Source: Janthinobacterium sp. Marseille
Lineage (GTDB): Bacteria; Pseudomonadota; Gammaproteobacteria; Burkholderiales; Burkholderiaceae_D
Direction of reading: 5' to 3'
Assembly (NCBI RefSeq): GCF_000013625.1
Contig: NC_009659.1
Coordinates: 3,038,001-3,102,000, forward strand
Length of the DNA: 64,000 nt
The stretch's first letter is position 1; every line of letters starts with the position of its first letter. The position numbers were made by a program, and so were the translations under genes. Of the stretch, positions 16,021-24,241 are shown piece after piece. The notes beneath the pieces are model-generated. The model was given only the letters and a program-made list of their open reading frames with translations. It ran no database searches and was not told where the DNA came from.

Positions 16021-17241
16021 ATGAACTTGTTGCCACACATGGCGGCACGCCTCTTCGGTGCGCCGCTGATGATCCATCGCCCGAAACTTGAGGTGATTCT
16101 TGCCGTTCTCGGGCCGCGTATTGGACTGGCTCAGTCTGCTGTGCCAGCCAATCCGATTACGTCCCGCACGGCACCGACTGGTGCGACGGGCATCGCCGTG
16201 CTGCCGATTTACGGAACGCTGGTGCGCCGCACGGTCGGGCTTGAGGCCGAGTCAGGAATGGCCAGTTACCAGGAGCTGGCGACGATGCTGGATACAGCGG
16301 TCGCCGACCCGAACGTCGCCGCCATCCTGCTCGATATTGACAGTGCCGGAGGCGAATCCGGCGGCGTGTTCGATTTGGCTGACCGGGTAGCGGCAGCGGC
16401 GAAACGCAAACCGGTCTGGGCGCTGGCCAACGATATGGCCTTCTCGGCGGCCTATGCCATTGGCTCGGCGGCCAGTCGCTTCATCGTCACACGCACCGGT
16501 GGCGTGGGCTCCATCGGTGTCATTGCCATGCACGCCGACCAATCGGTGAAGGATGCCAAGGATGGCGTTCGCTACACCACCGTATTCGCCGGGGCCCGCA
16601 AGAACGATCTCAACCCGCACGAACCGATTTCCGATGAGGCGCACGCCTTCCTCAAAAACGAGGTCGAGCGCGTCTATGGCCTGTTCGTCGAGACCGTTGC
16701 CCGCAATCGTGGCGTCTCGGCCGATGCCGTGCGCGCTACCGAAGCCAGCATTTATTACGGGGCTGATGCCGTCGCTGCGGGCTTAGCCGACGCGGTCGGC
16801 ACCTTCGACGACGTGCTGGCCGAATTTACCGAATCACTTTCTCAAAGTCTTGTGTTGCCGATGTCTGCGGCCGCACAGGGCATTTCTTCGCAACTCAGAC
16901 TGGAGACTTTCATGAATGAACCCGGAACCCCTGTTGGTGATGGGGCTGGCGCTGATCCTGATCGCGCTAATCCTGCGCCGCCCACCCCTTTGATGACCAT
17001 CGATGACGCCCAGGAGGTCGCCGAACTGTGTGCACTCGCCGGTTGTCCTGAACGCACCGCCGCCTATCTCGCGACGCGCACGATGCCAACCAAGGTGCGC
17101 AGCCAACTGCTTAACGCCCGCGCCGACAGCCCGGAAATCACCAGCCGGATCGTGCCGGATGCGACCCATCCCACGCCCCAATCCCTCAACGAAAACCCGC
17201 TGGTGATGGCCGCTCGTGCCCGTGCTGGCAAGGAGAACTGA
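16021..17241 (+). CDS. S49 (SppA-like) capsid maturation protease with scaffold tail
   Basis: The 406-residue product has an S49 protease domain (about residues 55-275). The nucleophile is the Ser of FSAAYAIGSAA (about residue 142) and the general base is the Lys of GARKNDLNPHEP (about 194), the usual Ser-Lys dyad. LLDIDSAGGESGGVFDLAD resembles the family SPGG region. The C-terminal hundred residues are a separate Pro- and charge-rich segment like lambda Nu3 scaffold, with its own in-frame start at 16912. It processes the prohead before expansion. The arrangement parallels lambda gpC/Nu3. Confidence 0.9.
   Translation: MNLLPHMAARLFGAPLMIHRPKLEVILAVLGPRIGLAQSAVPANPITSRTAPTGATGIAVLPIYGTLVRRTVGLEAESGMASYQELATMLDTAVADPNVAAILLDIDSAGGESGGVFDLADRVAAAAKRKPVWALANDMAFSAAYAIGSAASRFIVTRTGGVGSIGVIAMHADQSVKDAKDGVRYTTVFAGARKNDLNPHEPISDEAHAFLKNEVERVYGLFVETVARNRGVSADAVRATEASIYYGADAVAAGLADAVGTFDDVLAEFTESLSQSLVLPMSAAAQGISSQLRLETFMNEPGTPVGDGAGADPDRANPAPPTPLMTIDDAQEVAELCALAGCPERTAAYLATRTMPTKVRSQLLNARADSPEITSRIVPDATHPTPQSLNENPLVMAARARAGKEN
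16912..17241 (+). CDS. Internal in-frame scaffold (Nu3-like)
   Basis: An ATG at residue 298 of the protease gene is preceded by GGAG (16902-16905) with six-base spacing, so a separate 109-residue product is likely. It begins MNEPGTPVGDGAGADPD and contains TIDDAQEVAELCALAGCPERTAAYLATR. In lambda the scaffold Nu3 is made from an internal start inside gene C in the same way. Internal initiation here is inferred from the ribosome binding site and from that known arrangement. Confidence 0.6.
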   Translation: MNEPGTPVGDGAGADPDRANPAPPTPLMTIDDAQEVAELCALAGCPERTAAYLATRTMPTKVRSQLLNARADSPEITSRIVPDATHPTPQSLNENPLVMAARARAGKEN

Positions 17242-17242
17242 T

Positions 17243-17620
17243 ATGACCGCCATCACCGAAGGACTCAATCTCGGCGACCTCTTGAAGTACGAAGCGCCGA
17301 ACCTCTATTCCCGCGACCAAATCACGGTCGCCTCTGGCCAGACGCTGCGCTTGGGTGCAGTCGTCTCCATCGTGACTGCCACCGGCAAGGTCAAGCAGAT
17401 CGACCCTTCCGCGACTGACGGCACTCAGTACGCCGCCGGGGTGTTGATGCAGCCGTGTGACGCGGCGCTCATCGACCGTGAGGACGGACTGATGGTGGCG
17501 CGTCACGCCATCGTTGCCGATCACGCGCTGGTCTGGCCCGTTGCCATCACGCTGGCCGAGAAGCAGTCCGCCGTCCTGCAACTCAAGAGCCTCGGCGTTC
17601 TCGTTCGTAAAGGAGTCTGA
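17243..17620 (+). CDS. Head decoration protein, lambda gpD-like
   Basis: The 125-residue product has the decoration-protein pattern: GLNLGDLLKYEAPNLYSRDQITVASGQTLRLGAVVSIV near the start, then YAAGVLMQP and a C-terminal beta region. Decoration trimers stabilise the expanded capsid. It is placed between the protease and the major capsid gene, as in lambda (C-Nu3-D-E). The start has AAGGAG six bases upstream. Confidence 0.88.
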   Translation: MTAITEGLNLGDLLKYEAPNLYSRDQITVASGQTLRLGAVVSIVTATGKVKQIDPSATDGTQYAAGVLMQPCDAALIDREDGLMVARHAIVADHALVWPVAITLAEKQSAVLQLKSLGVLVRKGV

Positions 17621-17622
17621 AA

Positions 17623-18624
17623 ATGAACAATCCCTTTGAAAATCCCGCGTTTTCGATGTCGGCGCTGACCGCCGCCATCAACATCCTGCCCAACAACTAC
17701 GGTTTGATGGACAGCATGGGCCTGTTCCCGTCCAAGCCGGTGCGCTTTCGCTCGGTGGTCGTGGAGGAGAAAAACGGCATCCTGACCTTGCTGCCGACGA
17801 TGCCGGTGGGTTCGCCCGGAACGGTGGGCAAACGTGGCAAGCGCAAGCTACGCTCGTTCGCCATCCCTCACATTCCGCACGACGATGTGGTGCTGCCCGA
17901 GGAAGTCCAGGGCATCCGGGCATTCGGTTCTGAATCGGAATTGCAGACCGTCGCTTCCGTGATGGCCGAGCACCTGCAAACGATGCGCAACAAGCACGCC
18001 ATCACGCTGGAGCACCTGCGCATGGGCGCGCTTAAAGGCATCATCCTCGATGCCGACGGGTCGGAGCTGTACAACCTCTTTGACCTGTTCGACATCACGC
18101 CGAAGGTGGTCAATTTCCAGTTGGGCGCAGCAGGCACGGACATCAAGAAGAAGTGCCTTGATCTCAAGCGCTACCTGGAGAAGAACCTCAAGGGCGAGCG
18201 CATGAGCGGTGTTCACTGCCTGGTCTCCGAGGAATTCTTCGACGCCTTCACCAGCCACGAGAAGGTGGTCGCCGCCTACGACCGTTGGCAGGACAGCTTC
18301 GCGCTGCGCTCGGACATGCGTTCCGGCTTCACCTTTGCAGGCATTACCTTCGAGGAGTATTCCGGCGAGGCCAGCGATGGCGACGACAACATCCATCGCT
18401 TCATTGAAGCCGGTGAGGGGCACGCTTTTCCCTTGGGCACGGTGGACACGTTCGCCACGTATTTCTCGCCTGCGGATTTCAATGAGACGGCAAATACGCT
18501 GGGCCAGCCGCTTTACGCCAAGCAGGAACCGCGCAAGTTCGAGCGCGGCACCGACATTCACACCCAATCCAACCCGCTGCCGATGTGCCATCGTCCGGCG
18601 GTGCTGGTGAAGGTCACTGCTTGA
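17623..18624 (+). CDS. Major capsid protein, lambda gpE family
   Basis: The 333-residue protein matches the gpE family in length and layout: NNYGLMDSMGLFPSKPVRFRSVVVEEKNG at the N-terminus, SFAIPHIPHDDVVLPEEVQGIRAFG around residue 95, and the P-loop/A-domain region further on (HAFPLGTVDTFATYFSPADFNETANTLGQPLYAKQEP near residue 265). It forms the capsid shell. It follows the decoration gene by two bases and overlaps the head-tail connector gene by one. Confidence 0.94.
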   Translation: MNNPFENPAFSMSALTAAINILPNNYGLMDSMGLFPSKPVRFRSVVVEEKNGILTLLPTMPVGSPGTVGKRGKRKLRSFAIPHIPHDDVVLPEEVQGIRAFGSESELQTVASVMAEHLQTMRNKHAITLEHLRMGALKGIILDADGSELYNLFDLFDITPKVVNFQLGAAGTDIKKKCLDLKRYLEKNLKGERMSGVHCLVSEEFFDAFTSHEKVVAAYDRWQDSFALRSDMRSGFTFAGITFEEYSGEASDGDDNIHRFIEAGEGHAFPLGTVDTFATYFSPADFNETANTLGQPLYAKQEPRKFERGTDIHTQSNPLPMCHRPAVLVKVTA

Positions 18625-18908
18625 TGGTGCGCGTCGAGGATATGTACGCAGCCGCTGCAAGTGCAGGCCTGCTGGTGGACGCTGAAGTGGGTGGGCAGAT
18701 CGTCGCGGTGGACTTCCGTTCGCCTGACGAAACGGTCCTCGACGGTTTTGCGCTCTCTGCAGATTACTCGATGCGCTTCCCACTATCCGGACTGCCCAAT
18801 CTCGCGGCTGGCCACACGGTGACCATCGGCGGCGCTGTCTATCGGGTGCGTGATGTGCGCGCAATCGGTGACGGCTCCGAACGACGCGCTGATCTCTCGC
18901 TGCTTTAG
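18624..18908 (+). CDS. Head-tail connector, lambda FII-like
   Basis: The 94-residue product directly follows the major capsid gene (TGATG). Its size, beta-rich pattern (GGQIVAVDFRSPDETVLDGFALSADYSMRFP ... HTVTIGGAVYRVRDVRAIGDGSERRADLSL) and position fit the FII/ATPase-like connector family (phage head-tail joining). It would join the neck to the tail tube. The family match is by pattern and context only. Confidence 0.7.
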   Translation: MVRVEDMYAAAASAGLLVDAEVGGQIVAVDFRSPDETVLDGFALSADYSMRFPLSGLPNLAAGHTVTIGGAVYRVRDVRAIGDGSERRADLSLL

Positions 18909-18919
18909 GAACCCTCGGA

Positions 18920-19345
18920 ATGAACTCAATCCGCGAGCGCCTCTTGCGGGAGGTGTTGGCACGCCTGTCGGTTGCCGTCGCGCCAGTCCCGGTGCTGCGG
19001 TATCCGACCGTGCCAGTCACGCGCGAAGCCAGTCCGGCGCTCCTGATGTTTGCCGAGGGCGACAGCATCACCGCGCACGCCAACAACCTCGTCGACCGGA
19101 TTCTGATCCTGCGTCTGACCGTCATCGCACGCGGTGACGACGGTTTCGATCAAGCAGATCGGACGCTGGTCGTCGCTCACGCCGCACTGCTCGCCGATCC
19201 CAATCTGGGCGGACTTGCCATTGCGGTACGAGAGATCGACTGCGAGTGGGACGCCGAGGATGCCGATGCCGGGGCTGTTTCGCTGCCCGCCCGCTACGAA
19301 GTCCGCTACCGAACCCACGCCATTGATCTCACCAAAACAGGATGA
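18920..19345 (+). CDS. Tail completion protein, gpU/minor tail-like
   Basis: The 141-residue protein (MNSIRERLLREVLARL ... VDRILILRLTVIARGDDGFDQADRTLVVAHAAL) has the alpha-beta pattern and place of tail completion or terminator proteins that cap the tail tube. It lies between the connector and the tail tube genes. No stronger motif is visible, so the assignment rests mainly on position and length. Confidence 0.66.
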   Translation: MNSIRERLLREVLARLSVAVAPVPVLRYPTVPVTREASPALLMFAEGDSITAHANNLVDRILILRLTVIARGDDGFDQADRTLVVAHAALLADPNLGGLAIAVREIDCEWDAEDADAGAVSLPARYEVRYRTHAIDLTKTG

Positions 19346-19349
19346 ACCC

Positions 19350-19547
19350 ATGACCATTGAACTACTGAAATCCCACACCCACGCGGGCAAACGCCGCATT
19401 GCGGGTGACCGCCTTGAACTGCCAGAGGCCAGCGCCCGCTGGTTGATCGCGCAAGGCATCGCCAAACAAGTCGAAGGCGTAAGCGACGCCAAGCCCGCCC
19501 GCCGCGACCTCGCCACACCCGGCACCCCACTCACCAAAGGAGACTGA
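19350..19547 (+). CDS. Small conserved phage protein, DUF7210-like
   Basis: The 65-residue product has the compact block VKSHTHAGKRRIAGDRLELPEASARWLIAQGIAK-type (positions 5-45), a pattern common in short genes before tail tube genes of such phages. The function is unknown. A tail accessory or chaperone role is possible. It lies four bases after the tail completion gene and two before the tail tube. Confidence 0.62.
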   Translation: MTIELLKSHTHAGKRRIAGDRLELPEASARWLIAQGIAKQVEGVSDAKPARRDLATPGTPLTKGD

Positions 19548-19549
19548 CC

Positions 19550-20302
19550 ATGGCTTACTTTTCTGGACAAGGCCGCGTGTTCGTCGGCAGCCGTGACATC
19601 AACGGCAACCCTGCAGGCCTGACCTTCGTCGGTAACGTGCCCGAACTCAAGGTATCGCTGTCGGTGGACACCATCGAGCACCAGGAGGCCCAGTCGGGTC
19701 AGCGCCTGACCGACCTGCAGCTCATCAAGACCAAGAAAGGCGAATTTGCCTGCACGCTGGAAGAGCTGATCGCCATCAATCTGGAACTGGCGCTGTACGG
19801 CACCACGACCACGGTGACGCCCGGCACCGTGACTGGCGAGATTCTGCCCAATCCGGTCACGCCCGGCAGCCTGTATCCAACGGCATTTCAGAACGTGTCT
19901 GCTGTGCAGATCCAGGACTCGGATGTCACGCCTAAAACGCTGCCGACCGCCCAGTACAGCGTCAACCCGAAACACGGTTCGGTCGTGATTCTGGATGCGA
20001 CCAGCGGCGGCCCCTACACCGAGCCATTCATCCTGGACTACGCCTATGGTGCGGCCAACGTCACGGCGATGTTCACCCAGCCCTTGCCCGAGCGCTGGAT
20101 TCGCTTCGAGGGTCTCAACACCGCCGATGGCAACCGTGAAGTGGTAATTGACCTCTACCGCGTGGCCATCAATCCGGCCAAGGAGTTGTCGATCATCACC
20201 GACGAGCTGCTGAAGTTTGAGCTGTCCGGTCAGGTGCTGGCCGATCTCTCCAAGCCAGTCGGCGGTGATCTCGGCCAGTTCGGTCGCTTGGTGCTGCTGT
20301 GA
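19550..20302 (+). CDS. Tail tube protein
   Basis: The 250-residue product opens with a tube-like beta region (FSGQGRVFVGSRDINGNPAGLTFVGNVPELKVSLSVDTIEHQEAQSG) and has ITDELLKFELSGQVLAD near its end. It sits between the tail completion and chaperone genes, the canonical place of the major tail protein. Its hexamers form the tail tube. Gene order and length support the call; the exact family is not certain. Confidence 0.83.
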   Translation: MAYFSGQGRVFVGSRDINGNPAGLTFVGNVPELKVSLSVDTIEHQEAQSGQRLTDLQLIKTKKGEFACTLEELIAINLELALYGTTTTVTPGTVTGEILPNPVTPGSLYPTAFQNVSAVQIQDSDVTPKTLPTAQYSVNPKHGSVVILDATSGGPYTEPFILDYAYGAANVTAMFTQPLPERWIRFEGLNTADGNREVVIDLYRVAINPAKELSIITDELLKFELSGQVLADLSKPVGGDLGQFGRLVLL

Positions 20303-20703
20303 TGGATGGCTTCAAGACCTTTCCACCCGCGCCGGTCGTCGTGACGCTGGCGGGCACCGCACTGGAACTGACGCCGATCCGGCTGGGCGAACTGCCACGC
20401 TTTCTGGTGGTCGTGCGGCCGATGGCCGAGGAGCTCGTGGGCGACCCCGACTGGATTGCGCTGCTGGGGCGTCACGGCGAATCCGTGCTCGATCTGCTGG
20501 CGCTCACCACGCGGCGTGAGCGCGTATGGGTCAATGACCTGTCGCTTGAGGACGCCGTGCTGTTGGCCGCCGCCGTGTTCGAGGTGAACGCGGATTTTTT
20601 CGTGGCGCACGTCGTTCCGGCGATTCAAGGCGCAGCCCAACGGCTCGCACCGACGCTGCGCTCTCTGACGAAATCGGATGGGACACCGCCGTCGCCCGTC
20701 TGA
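20302..20703 (+). CDS. Tail assembly chaperone, gpG-like
   Basis: The 133-residue product lies between the tail tube and tape measure genes, where siphophages encode gpG-type chaperones that bind the tape measure protein. The pattern is LTPIRLGELPRFLVVVRPMAEEL ... HGESVLDLLALTTRRERVWVNDLSLEDAVLLAAAVFEVNADFF. Its 3' end is followed in the minus-one frame by a further open reading region to 20888, as in gpG/gpGT. I use the ATG at 20302; a GTG at 20299 is in the same frame. Confidence 0.78.
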   Translation: MDGFKTFPPAPVVVTLAGTALELTPIRLGELPRFLVVVRPMAEELVGDPDWIALLGRHGESVLDLLALTTRRERVWVNDLSLEDAVLLAAAVFEVNADFFVAHVVPAIQGAAQRLAPTLRSLTKSDGTPPSPV

Positions 20704-20888
20704 TCCGCGCCGGTCACCGCATTGGTGACCTGATGGGCTACACGCTGGCGCAGGCACAAGCCTTTCTGGATGCCGATGGGCGACTGGAGCGCCAGCAGCT
20801 CGCTCAACTGGTCGGTGTGGTCGCCGTGGCCGCACAGGGGGAGAAGCGCGGCATTGAACAACTGCAACGCGATCTGCTCAAGGACTAA
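20667..20888 (+). CDS. Minus-one frame extension of the tail chaperone (gpT-like)
   Basis: This frame reads DEIGWDTAVARLIRAGHRIGDLMGYTLAQAQAFLDADGRLERQQLAQLVGVVAVAAQGEKRGIEQLQRDLLKD and ends at 20888, just before the next gene. It has no start codon or ribosome binding site at its beginning; the first ATG is at 20733. It is one base behind the chaperone frame, so a programmed minus-one frameshift is the natural explanation, as for lambda gpGT. A classical slippery T TTT TTC lies at 20595-20601. However, coding character in the chaperone frame seems to persist until about 20665, so the shift site is uncertain. Confidence 0.62.
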   Translation, partial: DEIGWDTAVARLIRAGHRIGDLMGYTLAQAQAFLDADGRLERQQLAQLVGVVAVAAQGEKRGIEQLQRDLLKD

Positions 20889-20891
20889 AAC

Positions 20892-21533
20892 GTGCGACTA
20901 ACACTCACCACTACCGGCTTGCTCGACCCGCGCCAGTTGTCGGCGTGGAGTGCCGAGCGGCGGCGCGCCATTCACGCCGCCGTGGCCAAGGGCATGCAAT
21001 CAGGCGGACGCGAGGTACGCGACGCCGCACGCGCCGAGATGCGCAGCGCTTTCACGGTGAAGCGCAACAGCTTCGTGTCCTCAATGGGCGTCAAGGTGTT
21101 CGATAAGAAGCCCGAACAACTGCCCGCCTTGCGGGTGGGCAGCAAGATTCCTTGGCTGGGTCTGCATGAAAAAGGCGGCAGCGTTTCCGGCAACTTGCTA
21201 ATCCCGTTGCTACCCGGACGGATCGGGCCAAAACGCTTTCGGCAGATTGTCGACAGTCTGATGCGCTCGGGCAATGCCTACTTCATCAAGAAGAACGGAC
21301 GGGTGCTGCTGATGGCGGAAAACATCAAGGAAAACGGCTCCCAACTCACGCGATTCAAGCGTGCCGAGCGTGGGCGCACCGGTGCCAAGCAGATCAAACG
21401 TGGCCAGGAGATTCCCATTGCCGTGCTGGTCAAGCGCGTTGATCTTAAGCGCCGACTGAATCTGGTCGGTGGCGTACAGCGCGCCTTGCCCGCATTGGCG
21501 CAGGCGATTCAAAAAGAACTGGAAAAAGTCTGA
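20892..21533 (+). CDS. Tail protein, DUF6441-like
   Basis: The 213-residue product starts at a GTG with AAGGA seven bases upstream. It is basic, with the pattern GKRNSFVSSMGVKVFDKKPEQLPALRVGSKIPWLGLHEKGGSVSGN-type near residues 55-100, and lies directly before the tape measure gene. Similar proteins in other prophages are annotated DUF6441 (recalled). A role in tail shaft assembly is inferred from place. It overlaps the tape measure start by one base. Confidence 0.66.
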   Translation: MRLTLTTTGLLDPRQLSAWSAERRRAIHAAVAKGMQSGGREVRDAARAEMRSAFTVKRNSFVSSMGVKVFDKKPEQLPALRVGSKIPWLGLHEKGGSVSGNLLIPLLPGRIGPKRFRQIVDSLMRSGNAYFIKKNGRVLLMAENIKENGSQLTRFKRAERGRTGAKQIKRGQEIPIAVLVKRVDLKRRLNLVGGVQRALPALAQAIQKELEKV

Positions 21534-24238
21534 TGGCAAATAACCGCGCGCAAATCCTGATCAGTGCCGTCGACCAGACCAAGACCGCCTTCGACTCGAT
21601 CAAGCGCGGCTTGGGTGGCCTGACGGACACCGCCAAAGGTGTCAACGGCGTGCTCGCCAACCTTGGTGTGGCCGTATCGGTCGCGGGCCTGACGGCGATG
21701 GTGAAATCGGCTATCGACACCGGCGATGCGCTGGATGAGATGTCTCAGCGTGTGGGCGTCAGCGTCGAAACCTTGTCGGTCTGGAAACCGGCTGCCGAGC
21801 AGTCCGGCGTGTCCGGCGAGTCCTTTGAGAAGGGGTTGCGCAAGCTGTCCACCACGATGCTGGAGGCCGCGACCGGATCGGAGGACGCCGCCCGCAACTT
21901 CGCGGCGGTAGGCGTCGAATTCAAGAACCAGGACGGCACGTTGCGTGCGACCGATCAGGTCTTGCTTGATCTGGCCGAGCGTTTCAAAGCGATGCCCGAT
22001 GGTGCGGAGAAAACCGCCTTGGCGGTGCAACTGTTCGGCAAAGCGGGGGCGGATCTGATCCCGTTCCTGAATCAGGGGCGAGACGGCATCAACGAACTGG
22101 CCGCCGAGATGCAGGCGCTTGGCGTGCAGATGAGCAGCGAAACGGCGGCGCAGGCGGGCAACTTCAACGACGCCCTCGACAAGCTGCATCTGGCCACCAA
22201 GAGCATCGGCAACCAGATCATCGCCTCGTTGCTGCCTGCACTGAACGATATGGCCGGCGGCATGGTCGAGTCGGCCAAGCAAGGCGGTATGCTGCGGACG
22301 ATTCTGGATGGCGTGGTGCTGGTGCTCAAAACCCTGGCACTGGGTGCCGCCACCGTCGGCAAAGCCATCGTGGCGCTGGGTGAAGCGATTGGTGCCGGTG
22401 TCGCTGCTGCTGTGGAAGCCCTCAAGGGCAACACCGATGGGGCGAAGGCCATCATTGCCGATCTCAAGGGCAATCTGGTCAAACGGCTCGATGAACTGGC
22501 GTCATTCCGCGACAGCCTGTTCGATCCCAAGCCCATTGAGGTTAAGGCACCGAAGATTCAGGCGGACCCGGAACTGCTGCAACGGCTGACCAAGCCCAAG
22601 ACGGCCAAGGCAGCGCAGGACACCACCGCTGCACAAACCACGCTGATGAAGGCGCAACTCGACGCTGAATTCACCTTGCTCAAGGATGGCCTCACGCGGC
22701 AGCAAACTGCGCTGGATACCGCACTCGAAGACCGGCTGATCTCAGCGCGCAGCTACTACGCGCAAAAAACGGCCCTCGAGCAGCGCGAGATTGATGCCGA
22801 GATCGCGCGCAAGCAAAGCGAACTGGCCCGCAGTCAGCAGATCGCCACCACCGGCAAGACGGAGAACGACCGCCTGCGCGCCAAGGCCGAGGTGGCCAAG
22901 GTGGAAACCGATCTGATCACGCTCAACAACCGGCGCGCCGACATTGAGCAGGCCAATGCCCGCAAGGCGGCGCAGGCCGAACGTGAACTGACTGATGCAC
23001 TGGCGCAGGCACGTGAAGAACTGGCGCAGATCACCGGCACGTCCACGGATGCCGACCGGCAAGCCGCCATCGAACGAAGCTACCGTGACCTCAAGGCGCG
23101 ACTGTTGGCCGAGAACGACGCGCAAGGCGTCTCGCTGGTCGACCGACTCATCGACGTGAAGGCGGCGCAAGCCAACCTTTCGGCGCTGGAAGCGCAGTGG
23201 CGGCAGGTCACCGAGCGGATGCGCAATGCGCAGGAAGCGATCCAGACCCAGCTGCAGGCTGGGTTACTGACCGAGTCGCAGGCAAGAACGCAGATCGTGG
23301 CGCTGCAACAGCAATCGGCCACCGAGATGGAGCGCCTGCTGCCGACGATGCAACAGGCCGCGCAGGCTATCGGCCCGGATGCGGTGATCCGCGTACAGGC
23401 CTGGGGCAATGAACTGGCGCGCACCAAGCTGGTGGTCGATGAAATGGCCCCGCTGTGGAACCGCATCGGCGAGAGCTTCGGTGGCGCGCTCAACGGGATG
23501 ATCACCGGCGCGCAGACATGGCGCAGCGCCATGTCCACACTCTTTCAGCAGGTCGCCGATGCCTTCCTGCAGCAGATCGTTATCCAGCCGTTCCAGCAGT
23601 GGATCGCGATGCAGGCCCGGATGCTGGCGCTCAAGCTCGGTTTTATCCAGCAAGAGCAAGTCGCAGACGCCGCCGCCGGTGCGGCAACGGTCGCACAGAA
23701 GTCTGCCGAGACCACCACGGTGGTATCAATGAACGCGGCCAAAGCAGGTTCGGGCGCTGCCGCCTCTCAGGCATCCATCCCCTATGTCGGCCCGGTGCTC
23801 GCCATTGCCGCAATGGTGGCGATGGTGGCTGCCGTGTCGGCGCTGTTGGGCGGCATCAAGAAGTTCGCTACCGGTGGTCTGGTCTCCGGCCCGGGTAGTG
23901 CAACGTCCGACTCGATCCCGGCGCGCCTGTCAGCAGGCGAATACATCGTGCGCGCCGCTGCTGTGCGTCAGGTCGGAGTGGCCTTTCTAGACTCGATCAA
24001 CGGTCTATCCGTTGGGCCGCGTTTTCGGGGTGGCGAGCTGGCCTTCGCTGCGGGCGGTTTGGTGCCCGAAGTACGGGTGCCACCGGCACAGCCGCAGGTC
24101 AATCAATCGGTGCGCATCGTCAATGCCATCGACCCGGGCGTCACCCACGACCACCTGCAGTCGCCTGCCGGAGAAAAAGTCATCGTCAACATCATCGGGC
24201 GCAATTCGCGGGCCATCCGCGCGGCGCTGCAGGGGTAA
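21533..24238 (+). CDS. Tail tape measure protein
   Basis: The 901-residue protein is the longest of the window's phage tail genes. It opens with a tape-measure region (DTAKGVNGVLANLGVAVSVAGLTAMVKSAIDTGDALDEMSQRVGVSVETLSVWKPAA) and continues with long alpha-helical, Ala/Gln-rich stretches (about residues 370-620). A hydrophobic Gly/Ala segment lies near residue 755 (PVLAIAAMVAMVAAVSALLGG), and the C-terminus contains AEYIVRAAAVRQVG-type sequence. It sets tail length: about 900 residues predicts a tail of roughly 130 nm by the usual proportionality. Confidence 0.92.
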   Translation: MANNRAQILISAVDQTKTAFDSIKRGLGGLTDTAKGVNGVLANLGVAVSVAGLTAMVKSAIDTGDALDEMSQRVGVSVETLSVWKPAAEQSGVSGESFEKGLRKLSTTMLEAATGSEDAARNFAAVGVEFKNQDGTLRATDQVLLDLAERFKAMPDGAEKTALAVQLFGKAGADLIPFLNQGRDGINELAAEMQALGVQMSSETAAQAGNFNDALDKLHLATKSIGNQIIASLLPALNDMAGGMVESAKQGGMLRTILDGVVLVLKTLALGAATVGKAIVALGEAIGAGVAAAVEALKGNTDGAKAIIADLKGNLVKRLDELASFRDSLFDPKPIEVKAPKIQADPELLQRLTKPKTAKAAQDTTAAQTTLMKAQLDAEFTLLKDGLTRQQTALDTALEDRLISARSYYAQKTALEQREIDAEIARKQSELARSQQIATTGKTENDRLRAKAEVAKVETDLITLNNRRADIEQANARKAAQAERELTDALAQAREELAQITGTSTDADRQAAIERSYRDLKARLLAENDAQGVSLVDRLIDVKAAQANLSALEAQWRQVTERMRNAQEAIQTQLQAGLLTESQARTQIVALQQQSATEMERLLPTMQQAAQAIGPDAVIRVQAWGNELARTKLVVDEMAPLWNRIGESFGGALNGMITGAQTWRSAMSTLFQQVADAFLQQIVIQPFQQWIAMQARMLALKLGFIQQEQVADAAAGAATVAQKSAETTTVVSMNAAKAGSGAAASQASIPYVGPVLAIAAMVAMVAAVSALLGGIKKFATGGLVSGPGSATSDSIPARLSAGEYIVRAAAVRQVGVAFLDSINGLSVGPRFRGGELAFAAGGLVPEVRVPPAQPQVNQSVRIVNAIDPGVTHDHLQSPAGEKVIVNIIGRNSRAIRAALQG

Positions 24239-24241
24239 CTT

